Positions 1-8,804 of a stretch of 64,000 nucleotides of DNA are shown here, piece after piece. The first letter of the stretch is position 1. Every line of letters starts with the position of its first letter. The notes under the pieces are model-generated. The model did not search any database. It saw only the letters and a list, made by a program, of their open reading frames with translations, and was not told the origin of the DNA. The position numbers and the translations under genes were made by a program. This stretch comes from Colias croceus. Its lineage: Eukaryota > Arthropoda > Insecta > Lepidoptera > Pieridae. The stretch covers positions 8,742,001 to 8,806,000 of the forward strand of contig NC_059538.1 in assembly GCF_905220415.1 (NCBI RefSeq), given 5' to 3'.

Positions 1-2268
1 TAAATATTTAACTTAAAATTATTTTTGTTTCGACGGAAATTTATTAATTAATATAAGCATACAAAAAAATAGCTCCTTCTTTTTTGAGTTTTAGCCTTAT
101 TAACGACAATTGATGAAGTTTATACATTCCATACCTTTAGTTAATAATAACAAAATTGATGATTATTAATTAGTACCTAGTATGTACTATGTACAGTAAA
201 TTTAAATACATGATGTTTAAATATTTCCAATTAAAAATTGATATTATTTATTTGTTTGTGTAGTTATGCTTCCTATTTGGATAGAGTTAAAAAAATCCTG
301 CGCCAATGCACACCGTCTCTTACGCCACTCATACCAACACACATCGGAACTCAATTTTTAACTATCCTACGCTATTTCCCTTTACCGACACTAATGGGAA
401 ACGGAAGACGCTTCGTTACCTTCATTGTGTACACAATGTACGTGTACGTGTACGTGTACGTGTGTACGTATTTATCAAATAGCTATTACTCCTGGCGCAT
501 ACAATTCATTAATCAATTTTCGAAGAGGCAGCGTTTGTTTTGTTCGCAGTCTGTTACGAAAAATAAGCTGTTTACAATTGCCTCTTTTAATTAAGCTGTA
601 ATATCATCGTATAAAAGAAAACATGAACATTTTGTAATAAGCAAGATAGCTTTAAGGTGAAGCCTTTTACTAAACTTTTTGCTATAATCCCGGGCCGCGT
701 CATAACAATCGCTAAAAATCAGCTAGGGTTTACGTTGCTAATCCGTCTCCTAAGCTACGGTTTAGATTACCTAGCATTTTTATTATTCACAAATTTTCCT
801 TTTTAACTTGCATCATAATAATAATATTTGCTAGACCATTTTTTTATTTCAACAAAACACCTGTTTGTGGTGTAATATCTGTTTAAGAACACAGAAACAA
901 ACATCCTGTCATTATGCAAAATTTTGCAATTATAATATTTATTTTATTACCATACAAATTAAATTAAGCATAAGATAATTTTGAATACATCATCTTCAAC
1001 AACTTAAAAAAAAAACAAATACAAAAAAAAGCTAAAATTACTTTCCATATCATTTTGCCAATGATTTTTAGCCACAGAATCGTTTATACGCTCCACCAAA
1101 AGGCTTTTGTGTTCGTATTAAAAAGTACCATTGATTTTTGCGAATGAATATTGAATTCGGTATGGAAGCAAACGCAATTTTATCTCGCTACATATGTATA
1201 ATATATGTATGTATAGCAGAAGCCACAAAATTATATTATGAAGCAATGAACGAAATGGTTTTCGACATTGCAAAGTGGAATTGAGATCCGTCACGGATGA
1301 TCGATCGCTGCGAGACTACGTTCGAGTAATTAATATTGAGAGTGTATCTAAATATATTAAACGGTCGTTTATTACTGTTAGTACTTGTACGAAATGAATA
1401 GATTCTTTAGTTACCAACTTCATTATACTTAGTGAGGAATAACTTCAATGTGTAAGCGTTGTTTTTGTGAAGGCATTTTACTGGCATTATCTTAGGGTTT
1501 TGTACTTTGTAGTAGTTCTCGATTATAAAGAACCAACAAAAATAATGATAAATATTAACCACACATTTCTTTTATTTTTATTAAAAGAAATGGAATATGG
1601 CACGAATAATACTATAAACTCCTTGCTAGTTTCTAGACAACTAGTGCACTAAATTCGGTAGACGCCGCGGGTAATAGTTAGCTATAATATATTGCTAATA
1701 TATGCTAATATGTATGTAAAGTTTCCAAACCAAGAGAAGTTTTAAAGTGCTTGCAAATTGACACGACAAAGCCACGGAAATTTAATATACTTTACCCACC
1801 ACACCACCCGTCATAAAGTTCCTAAAAACAACGGAAGGTTTCTCATTTCATAATGTATTTTTTTTTTCATTTCTTTATTGCACCATGTCATATATGTTAC
1901 TAATTCATTTTTATACCTAGGATTAGTTATTAGTTAGTATTACTTAGTACCTATTATTATATTGTAAAAGGTGTTTTGGCTTCCACAAACATGTTATTGA
2001 AATTGTAAGTCGGCTTTTACGTTAAAATATTTTTACATAGAATCACGGTGAATAAATAATAACAAATATCATAACATCTTACATTTTAAAGTAGTTTTCA
2101 TATAGCATTCACCTGTCAAGTAAAAAATTTAGTTTTAATACCATTTCTCATTGAGAAAACATTTGCATACTTAATTAAGTGCGTCACATAAAAATTTACA
2201 GAGAGCAGAAAATGAATGTTTCGATTTATAAAAAAAAAGTACATTTAAATTTCATTAAAATATTTCAA
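1..2268. other. Non-coding AT-rich DNA
   Basis: No exon or convincing gene was found. The stretch is AT-rich and contains a short GTACGT microsatellite near 440-470. By position it belongs to the large second intron of Hs6st (minus strand), since exon 2 lies at 36 kb and no later exon was found in the window. That assignment is inference. Confidence 0.5.
438..470. repeat. (TGTACG)n microsatellite
   Basis: About five imperfect TACGTG/GTACGT hexamer units in tandem, ending in a TGTGTACGTA variant. It is a simple repeat with no coding meaning. The open frame over it is low complexity there. Confidence 0.7.
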
Positions 2269-2462
2269 TCTATACTAATATTATTAAGCTCAAGAGTTTG
2301 TTTGTTTGAACGCGCTAATCTCAGGAACTACTGGTCCGGTTTGAAAATTTCATTCGGTGTTATATATATAGCCCATTTATCGAGGAAGACTATAGGCTAT
2401 TATCATCACGCCAAGACCAACAGGAGCAGAGCACTTCGAGTAAAACCACGGGGCACAGCTAG
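2269..2462 (+). mobile_element. Helitron-like non-autonomous element, copy 1 (family A)
   Basis: It begins TCTATACTAATATTA and ends ACAGCTAG. It sits between a host A (2268) and a host T (2463), the insertion pattern of Helitrons (5'-TC, 3'-CTAG, A|T target). It shares the core GTTTGTTTGAACGCGC, a GGAACTACTGG block and a CCCATTTATCGAGGAAG block with copies at 20769, 46710 and 62344. It has no open frame of its own, so it is non-autonomous. The family resembles the Lep1-type Helitrons described in Lepidoptera. That name is from general knowledge and was not checked by search. Confidence 0.8.
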
Positions 2463-2999
2463 TTACACATAAATACTCTGTACACTAAATCCTTGACCTC
2501 ATGCAGCTTGAAATCTGATCGAATGTGGTCGGTCACGGTTGGAGCCCTTTCGTCACGCGTTAGTTTTCACGATTTGCTTTATAAAAAGGTAAGAATACAT
2601 ACTTTGTTTTGGAATTTTAATTACACTTTTAATGAATTACATTTTCCAATGCTTGTGGGTAATAAATACAAATATTATAAATACAGCAAGTACCCAAATA
2701 TTGATTTTATATGAATGACATGAAAATTATGGGAAACAAATACATTTTTAAAAGTCCAAAATGTTTATATGGGACTATAATATATGGGACTAATTTAGAA
2801 AAAAAACTAGTTTCTGTTTGCTTATAAAAGTATGTGTTCTGAATAAATATTTTGACCTTTAATAATAGCAAGCCACAATAATAAAAGCGATATAATATAG
2901 TATAATGATTGCATAAACTCAAGGTCAGATATTCCAACACAATGACACGAATCACACAATTTTTTACGCTTAATAAATTGAAAACTAAATAATTTACTT
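2463..2999. other. Non-coding DNA upstream of LINE
   Basis: No gene seen. Part of it, at least the last 100 bases or so before ORF1, may be the LINE 5' untranslated region. The 5' boundary of the element could not be fixed, because no target-site duplication was found. Confidence 0.4.
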
Positions 3000-3083
3000 C
3001 CTAATTCTTATACTTTTACATCAAATTTCAATTAATAAAGTCATTAAAATATTCGTGCACAAATTATCCATTGCGGAGTAAAT

Positions 3084-4082
3084 ATGAGTGTACGCCGATC
3101 GCCAACACGTTTAACCAGCAGTGGTGCAGTGGGTACTGCCGGTGGATCGCATCCCGATCTATCGAAGCTAAGTTCGTTTTCAACGAGTTCTACGCCAACT
3201 GATACTCAAATCACTTACAGAAAACGGAAACAACCGCTAGAACAAGATTGCAGATGTAGTGATGATATGAAGGATATTCGCTCGGAGTTGAGCCGTATTA
3301 GTACATTACTTGAAAAATATGTTTGCTCAAACGAACAAATAATAAACAAAATTCATGAAAACATTTCTGAGGTAAAAACACAAATTACCGAAATTAAATC
3401 GTCCAACGAACAATCCTTGAATTTAATTCGCCAAAATACGAATCAAATCAATGAAATTAAGTCATCAGCATGTATGATAATTACTGAACAAAACATATTG
3501 AAGAGTACTATTTCTCAATTAGAATCCCAGATCAACCAGGGTGAGAGTAAAATAAAATCACTGGAGTTAAATCTTCAATCAATAAATCAGTCATCCAATC
3601 CATCGGGTTTTACGTCTAAAAATCAACTACATATAAATGAACACTTAATCAAGGAACTACGAGACAGAAAAAGCCGCGAAAAAAATGTAATTTTTGCTGG
3701 TTTCCCAGAATCGACATCTCATCATAACTCAGAGGAGAGGATATCTAAAGACAACTACGAAATTTTAAAAATTACCTCGCTAATAAGTTCAGACCTACCG
3801 AAGCCAGTAAAGATATATAGAATTGGCAAGTATTCACCGGGGAAAAATCGTAGAATAAAGGTTTGCTATGACACAATTGAATCTGCTAAAATAATCCTAC
3901 GTAACAAAAATAAACTACCCAACAATATTAAAGCTTTTAGTGATCAAACGCCAGCTCAGGAAAAATATCTTAAAAGTTTACAGGATGAACTAAACCGTCG
4001 CATTGGTGAAGGAGAAACAGATCTCACAATAAAATACGTTAACGGAATGCCTACTATAAAGAAAATTGTGTCAAAAAACTAG
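3084..4082 (+). CDS. LINE ORF1 protein (coiled-coil, nucleic-acid chaperone type)
   Basis: 332 aa. Residues 1-55 are Ser/Thr-rich and basic. About 55-180 is a heptad-like coiled coil rich in Glu, Lys, Ile, Asn and Gln, the likely trimerisation region. About 195-332 has the RRM/C-terminal layout common to CR1/L1-type ORF1 proteins: a RDRKSREKNVIFAGFPES block, a YRIGKYSPGKNRRIKV block, and a tail with IGEGETDLTIKYVNG. No CCHC zinc knuckle is visible. In the family this protein coats the element RNA in the retrotransposition particle. The ATG at 3084 has an adenine at -3 (GTAAATATGAG) and is the first in frame. The last sense codons are tca-aaa-aac before TAG, so the frame ends on an A-AAA-AAC heptamer, with ORF2 in the -1 frame (see 4073-4079). 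Confidence 0.85.
   Translation: MSVRRSPTRLTSSGAVGTAGGSHPDLSKLSSFSTSSTPTDTQITYRKRKQPLEQDCRCSDDMKDIRSELSRISTLLEKYVCSNEQIINKIHENISEVKTQITEIKSSNEQSLNLIRQNTNQINEIKSSACMIITEQNILKSTISQLESQINQGESKIKSLELNLQSINQSSNPSGFTSKNQLHINEHLIKELRDRKSREKNVIFAGFPESTSHHNSEERISKDNYEILKITSLISSDLPKPVKIYRIGKYSPGKNRRIKVCYDTIESAKIILRNKNKLPNNIKAFSDQTPAQEKYLKSLQDELNRRIGEGETDLTIKYVNGMPTIKKIVSKN
4073..4079 (+). promoter_or_regulatory. Candidate -1 ribosomal frameshift site (A-AAA-AAC)
   Basis: The heptamer AAAAAAC is phased as A AAA AAC in the ORF1 frame, the classic X-XXY-YYZ slippery pattern. The ORF1 stop TAG follows immediately at 4080. Slipping one base back gives AAA-AAA-CTA-GAA and continues without a stop into the endonuclease of ORF2. 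The downstream RNA is AT-rich, and no obvious strong stem-loop or pseudoknot was found by eye. The site is seen; its function is inferred. Confidence 0.6.
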
Positions 4083-6973
4083 AAATAAATTTAAAGACAA
4101 ACAACCAAAATATCAACTCCTATGAAATACTAGACAGCTATGAAAATTTGCAACTCTCCCGATCCAGGCTTAGATTTATATACTTCAATGCGCGAAGCAT
4201 AAGAAAAAAAGGTAAACTAGATGAAGTAAAATGTATCCTGAGCTCATTAATAAAACCTATCCACGTAATTCTAATTACTGAAACTTGGATAAATTCTGAT
4301 GCGCAAGCTTCAGAATTAAATATTGATAATTACACACATTATTTTAACTACCGGACTGACGCAAGAGGAGGTGGAGTCTCAGCATACATCCACAACGATT
4401 TAAAACACAATCTTATTGAATCACGATACGAGGAAGGGAACAATTACTTATGGATAAGTTTAGAACGATGTAAAATTGATGTAGGCGTTATCTATAAACC
4501 GGGCTATACTAACTGTCAAAAATTCCTTGAAATGTATGAATCGCAATTACAACAAAGGCACAGAGCTATTATTTTTGGAGATTTTAATATCGACTTGTTA
4601 ACAAAAAATAAAAATACCAAACTATACAAATATACTCTTAAGTGTAATGGACATATATTACTCAATAAACTAACTAAAAAATACAGCACAAGAGACTCTT
4701 CAAAAAAATCTATCATTGACCATGTAAGTACGAACCTTCAAAATGATAATTTTCATTTCGCAATAATAAACTCATGTATTTCCGACCATAAGCACATATA
4801 CGTAGAATTAAAAAAATATTTACCCCCAAAAAGTGTTAAAACTCAATATAAAGCAATTAATTACGAAAGATTATCATCCCTGTCTGACTCCATAGTTGAT
4901 ACTGAAATAAACAAAGATTATACAATATTAGAAAATAAAATTAAATCTATTATAGATAAAAGTAAGATTACTAAAACTAAATTTCTAAATCTGCCCCGAA
5001 AAGACTGGATAAACAAAGCAATTTTAACAGAAATTAACGAAAGAAATTTATTATGGTCTCAACTAAAAAACAACCCTAAAAATAAAAACCTTCAAATAAA
5101 ATTTAACACTCAAAAAATAAAGGTAAAAAAATTTATTCAAGACACAAAAGATTCTTACTATTACCAAGAATTTACAAGGAATATAAATAAACCCAAGAAA
5201 TTATGGACTTTAGTAAATAAATTAGCTAATAACAAAACTGTAAAATGTACTTTACCTACTAAATTACTTATAAATTCTGAATATATTACCGAGCCAAATG
5301 AAATATGCCAGATATTTAATCAATATTTTTCTACAATAGGATCTCGTCTAGCAAATTTAATACCCCTACAATATCAAACCAACTCTTCCTCAACCTTACC
5401 TAAATCACCATCAAAAAAGTACGAATTATCCACTTTTGATCCGTGTACACCTAATGAAATTTTAAAAATTATAAATAACCTTAATTCAAACTGTAGTACA
5501 GGTCTTGATGGTATTACCACAAAAGCAATTAAATGCATTAAAGAAAAATTGAATCATACCTTAAGCGATTGTTTCAACCAAGCTATAAGTCAAGGACGTT
5601 TTCCGGATTCGTTAAAAATAGCGAAGGTAACTCCTATCTATAAGAGTGGTTCAAAATTTGAACCTGGTAACTATAGGCCAATTTCGGTGTTGCCAGTGTT
5701 GTCAAAAATATTAGAGAAAATTTTACACACGAGATTAGAAAAATATTTAGACTCATTTAATTTTATTTCAGTGCGTCAATACGGTTTTAAGCCAAAAAGT
5801 AACACTCTGTCAGCGACTATAGACCTGACTACTAAAATAAAACAGAACATTGACGCAAAAAATTTAGTTTTGGGAGTATTTATTGACCTACAAAAGGCCT
5901 TCGATACCGTTTCTCACGAACTTTTAATAAAGAAATTAGCATCCATTAACATTACTGGTAAAGCACTAGACATGCTGAAATCATATTTAAAAAATCGATC
6001 ACAAATCGTTAAAATAGATAACTACAATAGCATTCCCTTACCAATTACGTGTGGCATACCACAAGGTTCGATTTTAGGCCCATTGCTTTTTTTAATTTAT
6101 ATTAATAATTTACAAGATTTAAAACTAAATGGTCATCTAACACTTTATGCGGATGACACCTGTCTGTTTTATTTTGGTCCCTCTATACATGACATGATAA
6201 AGCAAGCACAAAACGATTTAAATAAATTAAATAAATGGTTTCAATACAATCTACTAACAATAAATATATCTAAAACGTGTTATATTAAATTCAAAGCTCA
6301 GAACAAAATTATTCCACCACACGCTCCACTTAAAATTAACGGTGTTGTATTAGAACATAAAACCCACGAGAAATACCTAGGTTTGCGAATCGACAGCTCT
6401 CTAAAATGGAATTATCACATCGACCACCTAAAAAATAAATTATCAGCACTTCTTAGATCTCTGCGTAATATCACTTCTTGCATTCCTCATAAATTACGCC
6501 ACACCATCTACAACACGTTAGTCAAACCTCACCTAATGTATTTAATAGAAGTATGGGGTAGCGCTTACAAAAATAAATTAGCGCCACTACAAATTTTACA
6601 AAATAAAATTATTAAAACCATTTTTAAATATCCTTTTTTAACTTCTACAAATAAAATCTACGACGATACTAAAATAATGAATTTAAAACAATTATACTTT
6701 TATAATACGTGTATGTTCATCCACAAAGCGCTACATAAAAACATAAATACAAATATAATATTCTCAACATCAAATCGCCACTATCCTAATAGACGAGCTA
6801 GCTATCTTGCCCTCCCGAAGATCCGAACGAATTATGGAAGGCGAACGGCAACATACGAGGGAGCACGTTTCTATAACGGATTGCCAAGCAAATTAAAAAG
6901 TGTAAACTCATTCATTGTATTCAAAAAACAATTAGCGAAACACATCCTGGAAGACCACACGCTCAAACTTTGA
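4079..6973 (+). CDS. LINE ORF2 polyprotein: APE endonuclease + reverse transcriptase
   Basis: About 960 aa in the frame -1 to ORF1. The frame is open from the stop at 4040-4042 and has no ATG before the endonuclease core. The leftmost alternative initiator is a TTG at 4148, so a frameshifted ORF1-ORF2 fusion is plausible. Numbering from 4148: an AP-like endonuclease with Asn14 (FNARSI), Glu45 (LITETWI), GDFN at 144-147 and SDH at 212-214. The reverse transcriptase follows, with YRPISVLPVLSK, Asp in FIDLQKAFD (about 580), GIPQGSILGPLLF (about 636) and the catalytic YADD at about 667. A C-terminal tail follows. In the family it nicks the target and primes reverse transcription there. All catalytic residues that could be located are intact. 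Confidence 0.9.
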   Translation, partial: LEINLKTNNQNINSYEILDSYENLQLSRSRLRFIYFNARSIRKKGKLDEVKCILSSLIKPIHVILITETWINSDAQASELNIDNYTHYFNYRTDARGGGVSAYIHNDLKHNLIESRYEEGNNYLWISLERCKIDVGVIYKPGYTNCQKFLEMYESQLQQRHRAIIFGDFNIDLLTKNKNTKLYKYTLKCNGHILLNKLTKKYSTRDSSKKSIIDHVSTNLQNDNFHFAIINSCISDHKHIYVELKKYLPPKSVKTQYKAINYERLSSLSDSIVDTEINKDYTILENKIKSIIDKSKITKTKFLNLPRKDWINKAILTEINERNLLWSQLKNNPKNKNLQIKFNTQKIKVKKFIQDTKDSYYYQEFTRNINKPKKLWTLVNKLANNKTVKCTLPTKLLINSEYITEPNEICQIFNQYFSTIGSRLANLIPLQYQTNSSSTLPKSPSKKYELSTFDPCTPNEILKIINNLNSNCSTGLDGITTKAIKCIKEKLNHTLSDCFNQAISQGRFPDSLKIAKVTPIYKSGSKFEPGNYRPISVLPVLSKILEKILHTRLEKYLDSFNFISVRQYGFKPKSNTLSATIDLTTKIKQNIDAKNLVLGVFIDLQKAFDTVSHELLIKKLASINITGKALDMLKSYLKNRSQIVKIDNYNSIPLPITCGIPQGSILGPLLFLIYINNLQDLKLNGHLTLYADDTCLFYFGPSIHDMIKQAQNDLNKLNKWFQYNLLTINISKTCYIKFKAQNKIIPPHAPLKINGVVLEHKTHEKYLGLRIDSSLKWNYHIDHLKNKLSALLRSLRNITSCIPHKLRHTIYNTLVKPHLMYLIEVWGSAYKNKLAPLQILQNKIIKTIFKYPFLTSTNKIYDDTKIMNLKQLYFYNTCMFIHKALHKNINTNIIFSTSNRHYPNRRASYLALPKIRTNYGRRTATYEGARFYNGLPSKLKSVNSFIVFKKQLAKHILEDHTLKL

Positions 6974-7206
6974 ATGCAATGAATGAGTACCTAACCTAAA
7001 CTTATGTTTATAGTATGTAACTTACTCTAAATTTTTAACTAACGAATGATATTTTTTATAAATACCTATGTTTAAAATTTAAGTTTCTCATGTAAGTGAC
7101 TTAATGTCTTAATGGGAATAAATGTCTTTAAACCTTTAAGTCAATTCACAAATAATACGATTTTGCATAATTTTAATAACTATATAGCATAGTATGTTTA
7201 ATATAA

Positions 7207-7400
7207 GTGCTGATTTACACAGGGTCAGTAACTGACTACAAATTCGAGGCAAATCAGTGCTGACCCGAAAAAAAACCCTGTGTAAACAGATTTGAAGTCA
7301 GTACAGAGGCTTGAAGTCTATGTAAACAGTTAAAGTCAGTCGCCGCGCCGAATTTCGGCGCCGCGACTGACTTGTCTACTGACCCTGTGTAAATCAGCAC
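7207..7400. mobile_element. 194-bp MITE with 9-bp target-site duplication
   Basis: The terminal inverted repeats are about 24 bp, starting GTGCTGATTTACACAGGGTC and ending in its complement. The element is flanked by the direct duplication TTAATATAA at 7198-7206 and 7401-7409. Inside is a second GC-rich palindrome around the GCCGAATTTCGGC core. No coding capacity. A 9-bp duplication fits Mutator-like transposases and 8-9 bp would fit hAT-like ones; the superfamily is not decided. Confidence 0.85.
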
Positions 7401-7845
7401 TTAATATAAGTACCATATTCAGTTCTGATAGAGCAAGATCGTAAATTTATTATTAATTGCACCAGCATGAACAACTATTAGAGGTAATTTATGTGTTATA
7501 AACTAAATAAATCTATCTACTATAAAATAAAATTTATAACTAAAAATAAACGGGGCCATAAAATAAGTAAGAAAAACATTCGCTCGCAAAATATTCGACG
7601 ACGAATTTATGGCGTATAGGTAATAAATATAAATTCTCCGTAAAACATAAGACGATCTGCTATTAAATTGATAATTTAATAAGTTTTCTAGATGAAAATC
7701 TAATTTTAAATTTCCTCTTACAACGTTTAATAAAAATCACATTTACTCAATATTTAGGATACGCCTTAAGTTTTAAACACATGACCGCCCGTTAACGTTA
7801 ATAAAAATCTCATGAATAATTATTACGAAACGAATTTATTTAGTA

Positions 7846-8094
7846 CTAGCTTAATTCCACCCGCAGCTTCGCCCGCGCAGTCAAAGAAAAACCCGCATAC
7901 CTAGTTCCCGTTCCCGTGGGATTTCCGGGATAAAACCTATCCTATTTCCCGGAGTAAAAAGTAGCCTATGTTCTTTCTCGGGTATCAAAATATCTCCATA
8001 CCAAATTTCATGAAAATTGGTTCAGTAGTTTAGGCGTGACTGAGTAACAGACAGACAGACAGAGTTACTTTCGCATTTATAATATTAGTATGGA
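7846..8094 (-). mobile_element. Helitron-like element (family B), minus orientation
   Basis: Read on the minus strand it starts TCCATACTAATATTATAAAT and ends GGAATTAAGCTAG. A and T flank it, as for Helitron insertions. It has the GCGGGCGAAGCTGCGGG segment typical of lepidopteran Helitron 3' ends, and a GACAGACAGACAGA-type (ACAG)n run near the 5' end. No ORF. Its 5' terminus is related to family A, but the body differs. Confidence 0.75.
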
Positions 8095-8526
8095 AGTATG
8101 GATGTAGAACAGGACTACTTCAAAAATTTATATATCAAAAGTATAAATTTTCCTTTTATCTGTGAGTTATGAAAAACTGTCAGTATGACATACTCAGACC
8201 TTACACATTCATTTCATTTTATTATGACCCACCTGCGTCCTACTTTTAGGAAAAGCCTTCCCATTTTTATCTTTCAGTCCATTTAATGTATTAATTAATG
8301 GACTACTCTTGTTCAGCATAACTAATAATTAGTTTCGTTCGTGTTTGAAATTTAATCCTCAAATGGGTTTCAGACTGAAGCGTAAATGCATGATTTTCAA
8401 CAGAAAAATATCAACCATACATAACTTATTAATATACTGCATATAAAACTAAATAGGCAACCACTAAAATGATAATGTATCCGAGGGAATCATAATGTGG
8501 TATATGCGTGCTTAACTCCAGCATAA
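8095..8526. other. Non-coding DNA
   Basis: AT-rich sequence between two mobile elements. Nothing gene-like was seen. Confidence 0.4.
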
Positions 8527-8804
8527 ACAAGTGATAACTGCGTTAAAAACAACCGACTTCAAACTTGCACTTGCAAAATTTACAAATACCTACAGACAAA
8601 AATGCTCACAAAATAAAAACTACTGGGCCTATCCGAATAAAATTTTTATGGGACCAATTCGACACCATCCCGCATCGAACAAAAAAATAATCACGTAAAT
8701 CGGTTCAGAAACCTCGGAGTAATCGGTGTACATACGTAAAAAAAAAAAAATAACATACCGGCCGAATTGATAACCTCCTCCTTTTTTTTGAAGTCGGTTA
8801 AAAA
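8527..8804. mobile_element. 278-bp interspersed repeat with short inverted ends, copy 1 (family C)
   Basis: It starts ACAAGTGATAACTGCGTTAA, then AACAACCGACTTCAAA, and ends TTTGAAGTCGGTTAAAAA, so the ends are inverted around ACCGACTTCAAA. Near-identical copies lie at 13433-13696 (opposite strand) and 58232-58508. There is no ORF and no clear target duplication. It looks like a MITE or other short non-autonomous element, superfamily unknown. Confidence 0.75.

Larger units (their letters stand above)
3000..7134 (+). mobile_element. Intact non-LTR retrotransposon (LINE), CR1/Jockey group
   Basis: Two long uninterrupted frames, ORF1 (coiled-coil nucleic-acid-binding type) and ORF2 (APE endonuclease plus reverse transcriptase), make a full-coding LINE. 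The 3' end lacks a poly(A) tail. It finishes in near-repeats of AATGTCTTAA / AATGTCTTTAA around 7103-7133, which recalls the short-repeat 3' ends of CR1-group elements. Both ORFs are free of stops, so the insertion looks young and could be active. The 5' boundary is a guess, and the clade within the CR1/Jockey superfamily is unresolved. ORF1 lacks the CCHC knuckles usual in Jockey proper. It lies in sense orientation opposite to the host gene Hs6st, within that gene's intron 2. Confidence 0.88.

Noticed and set aside
238..594. 118-codon frame near the window start
   Set aside because: Starts at TTG, runs through a GTACGT microsatellite and has no domain.
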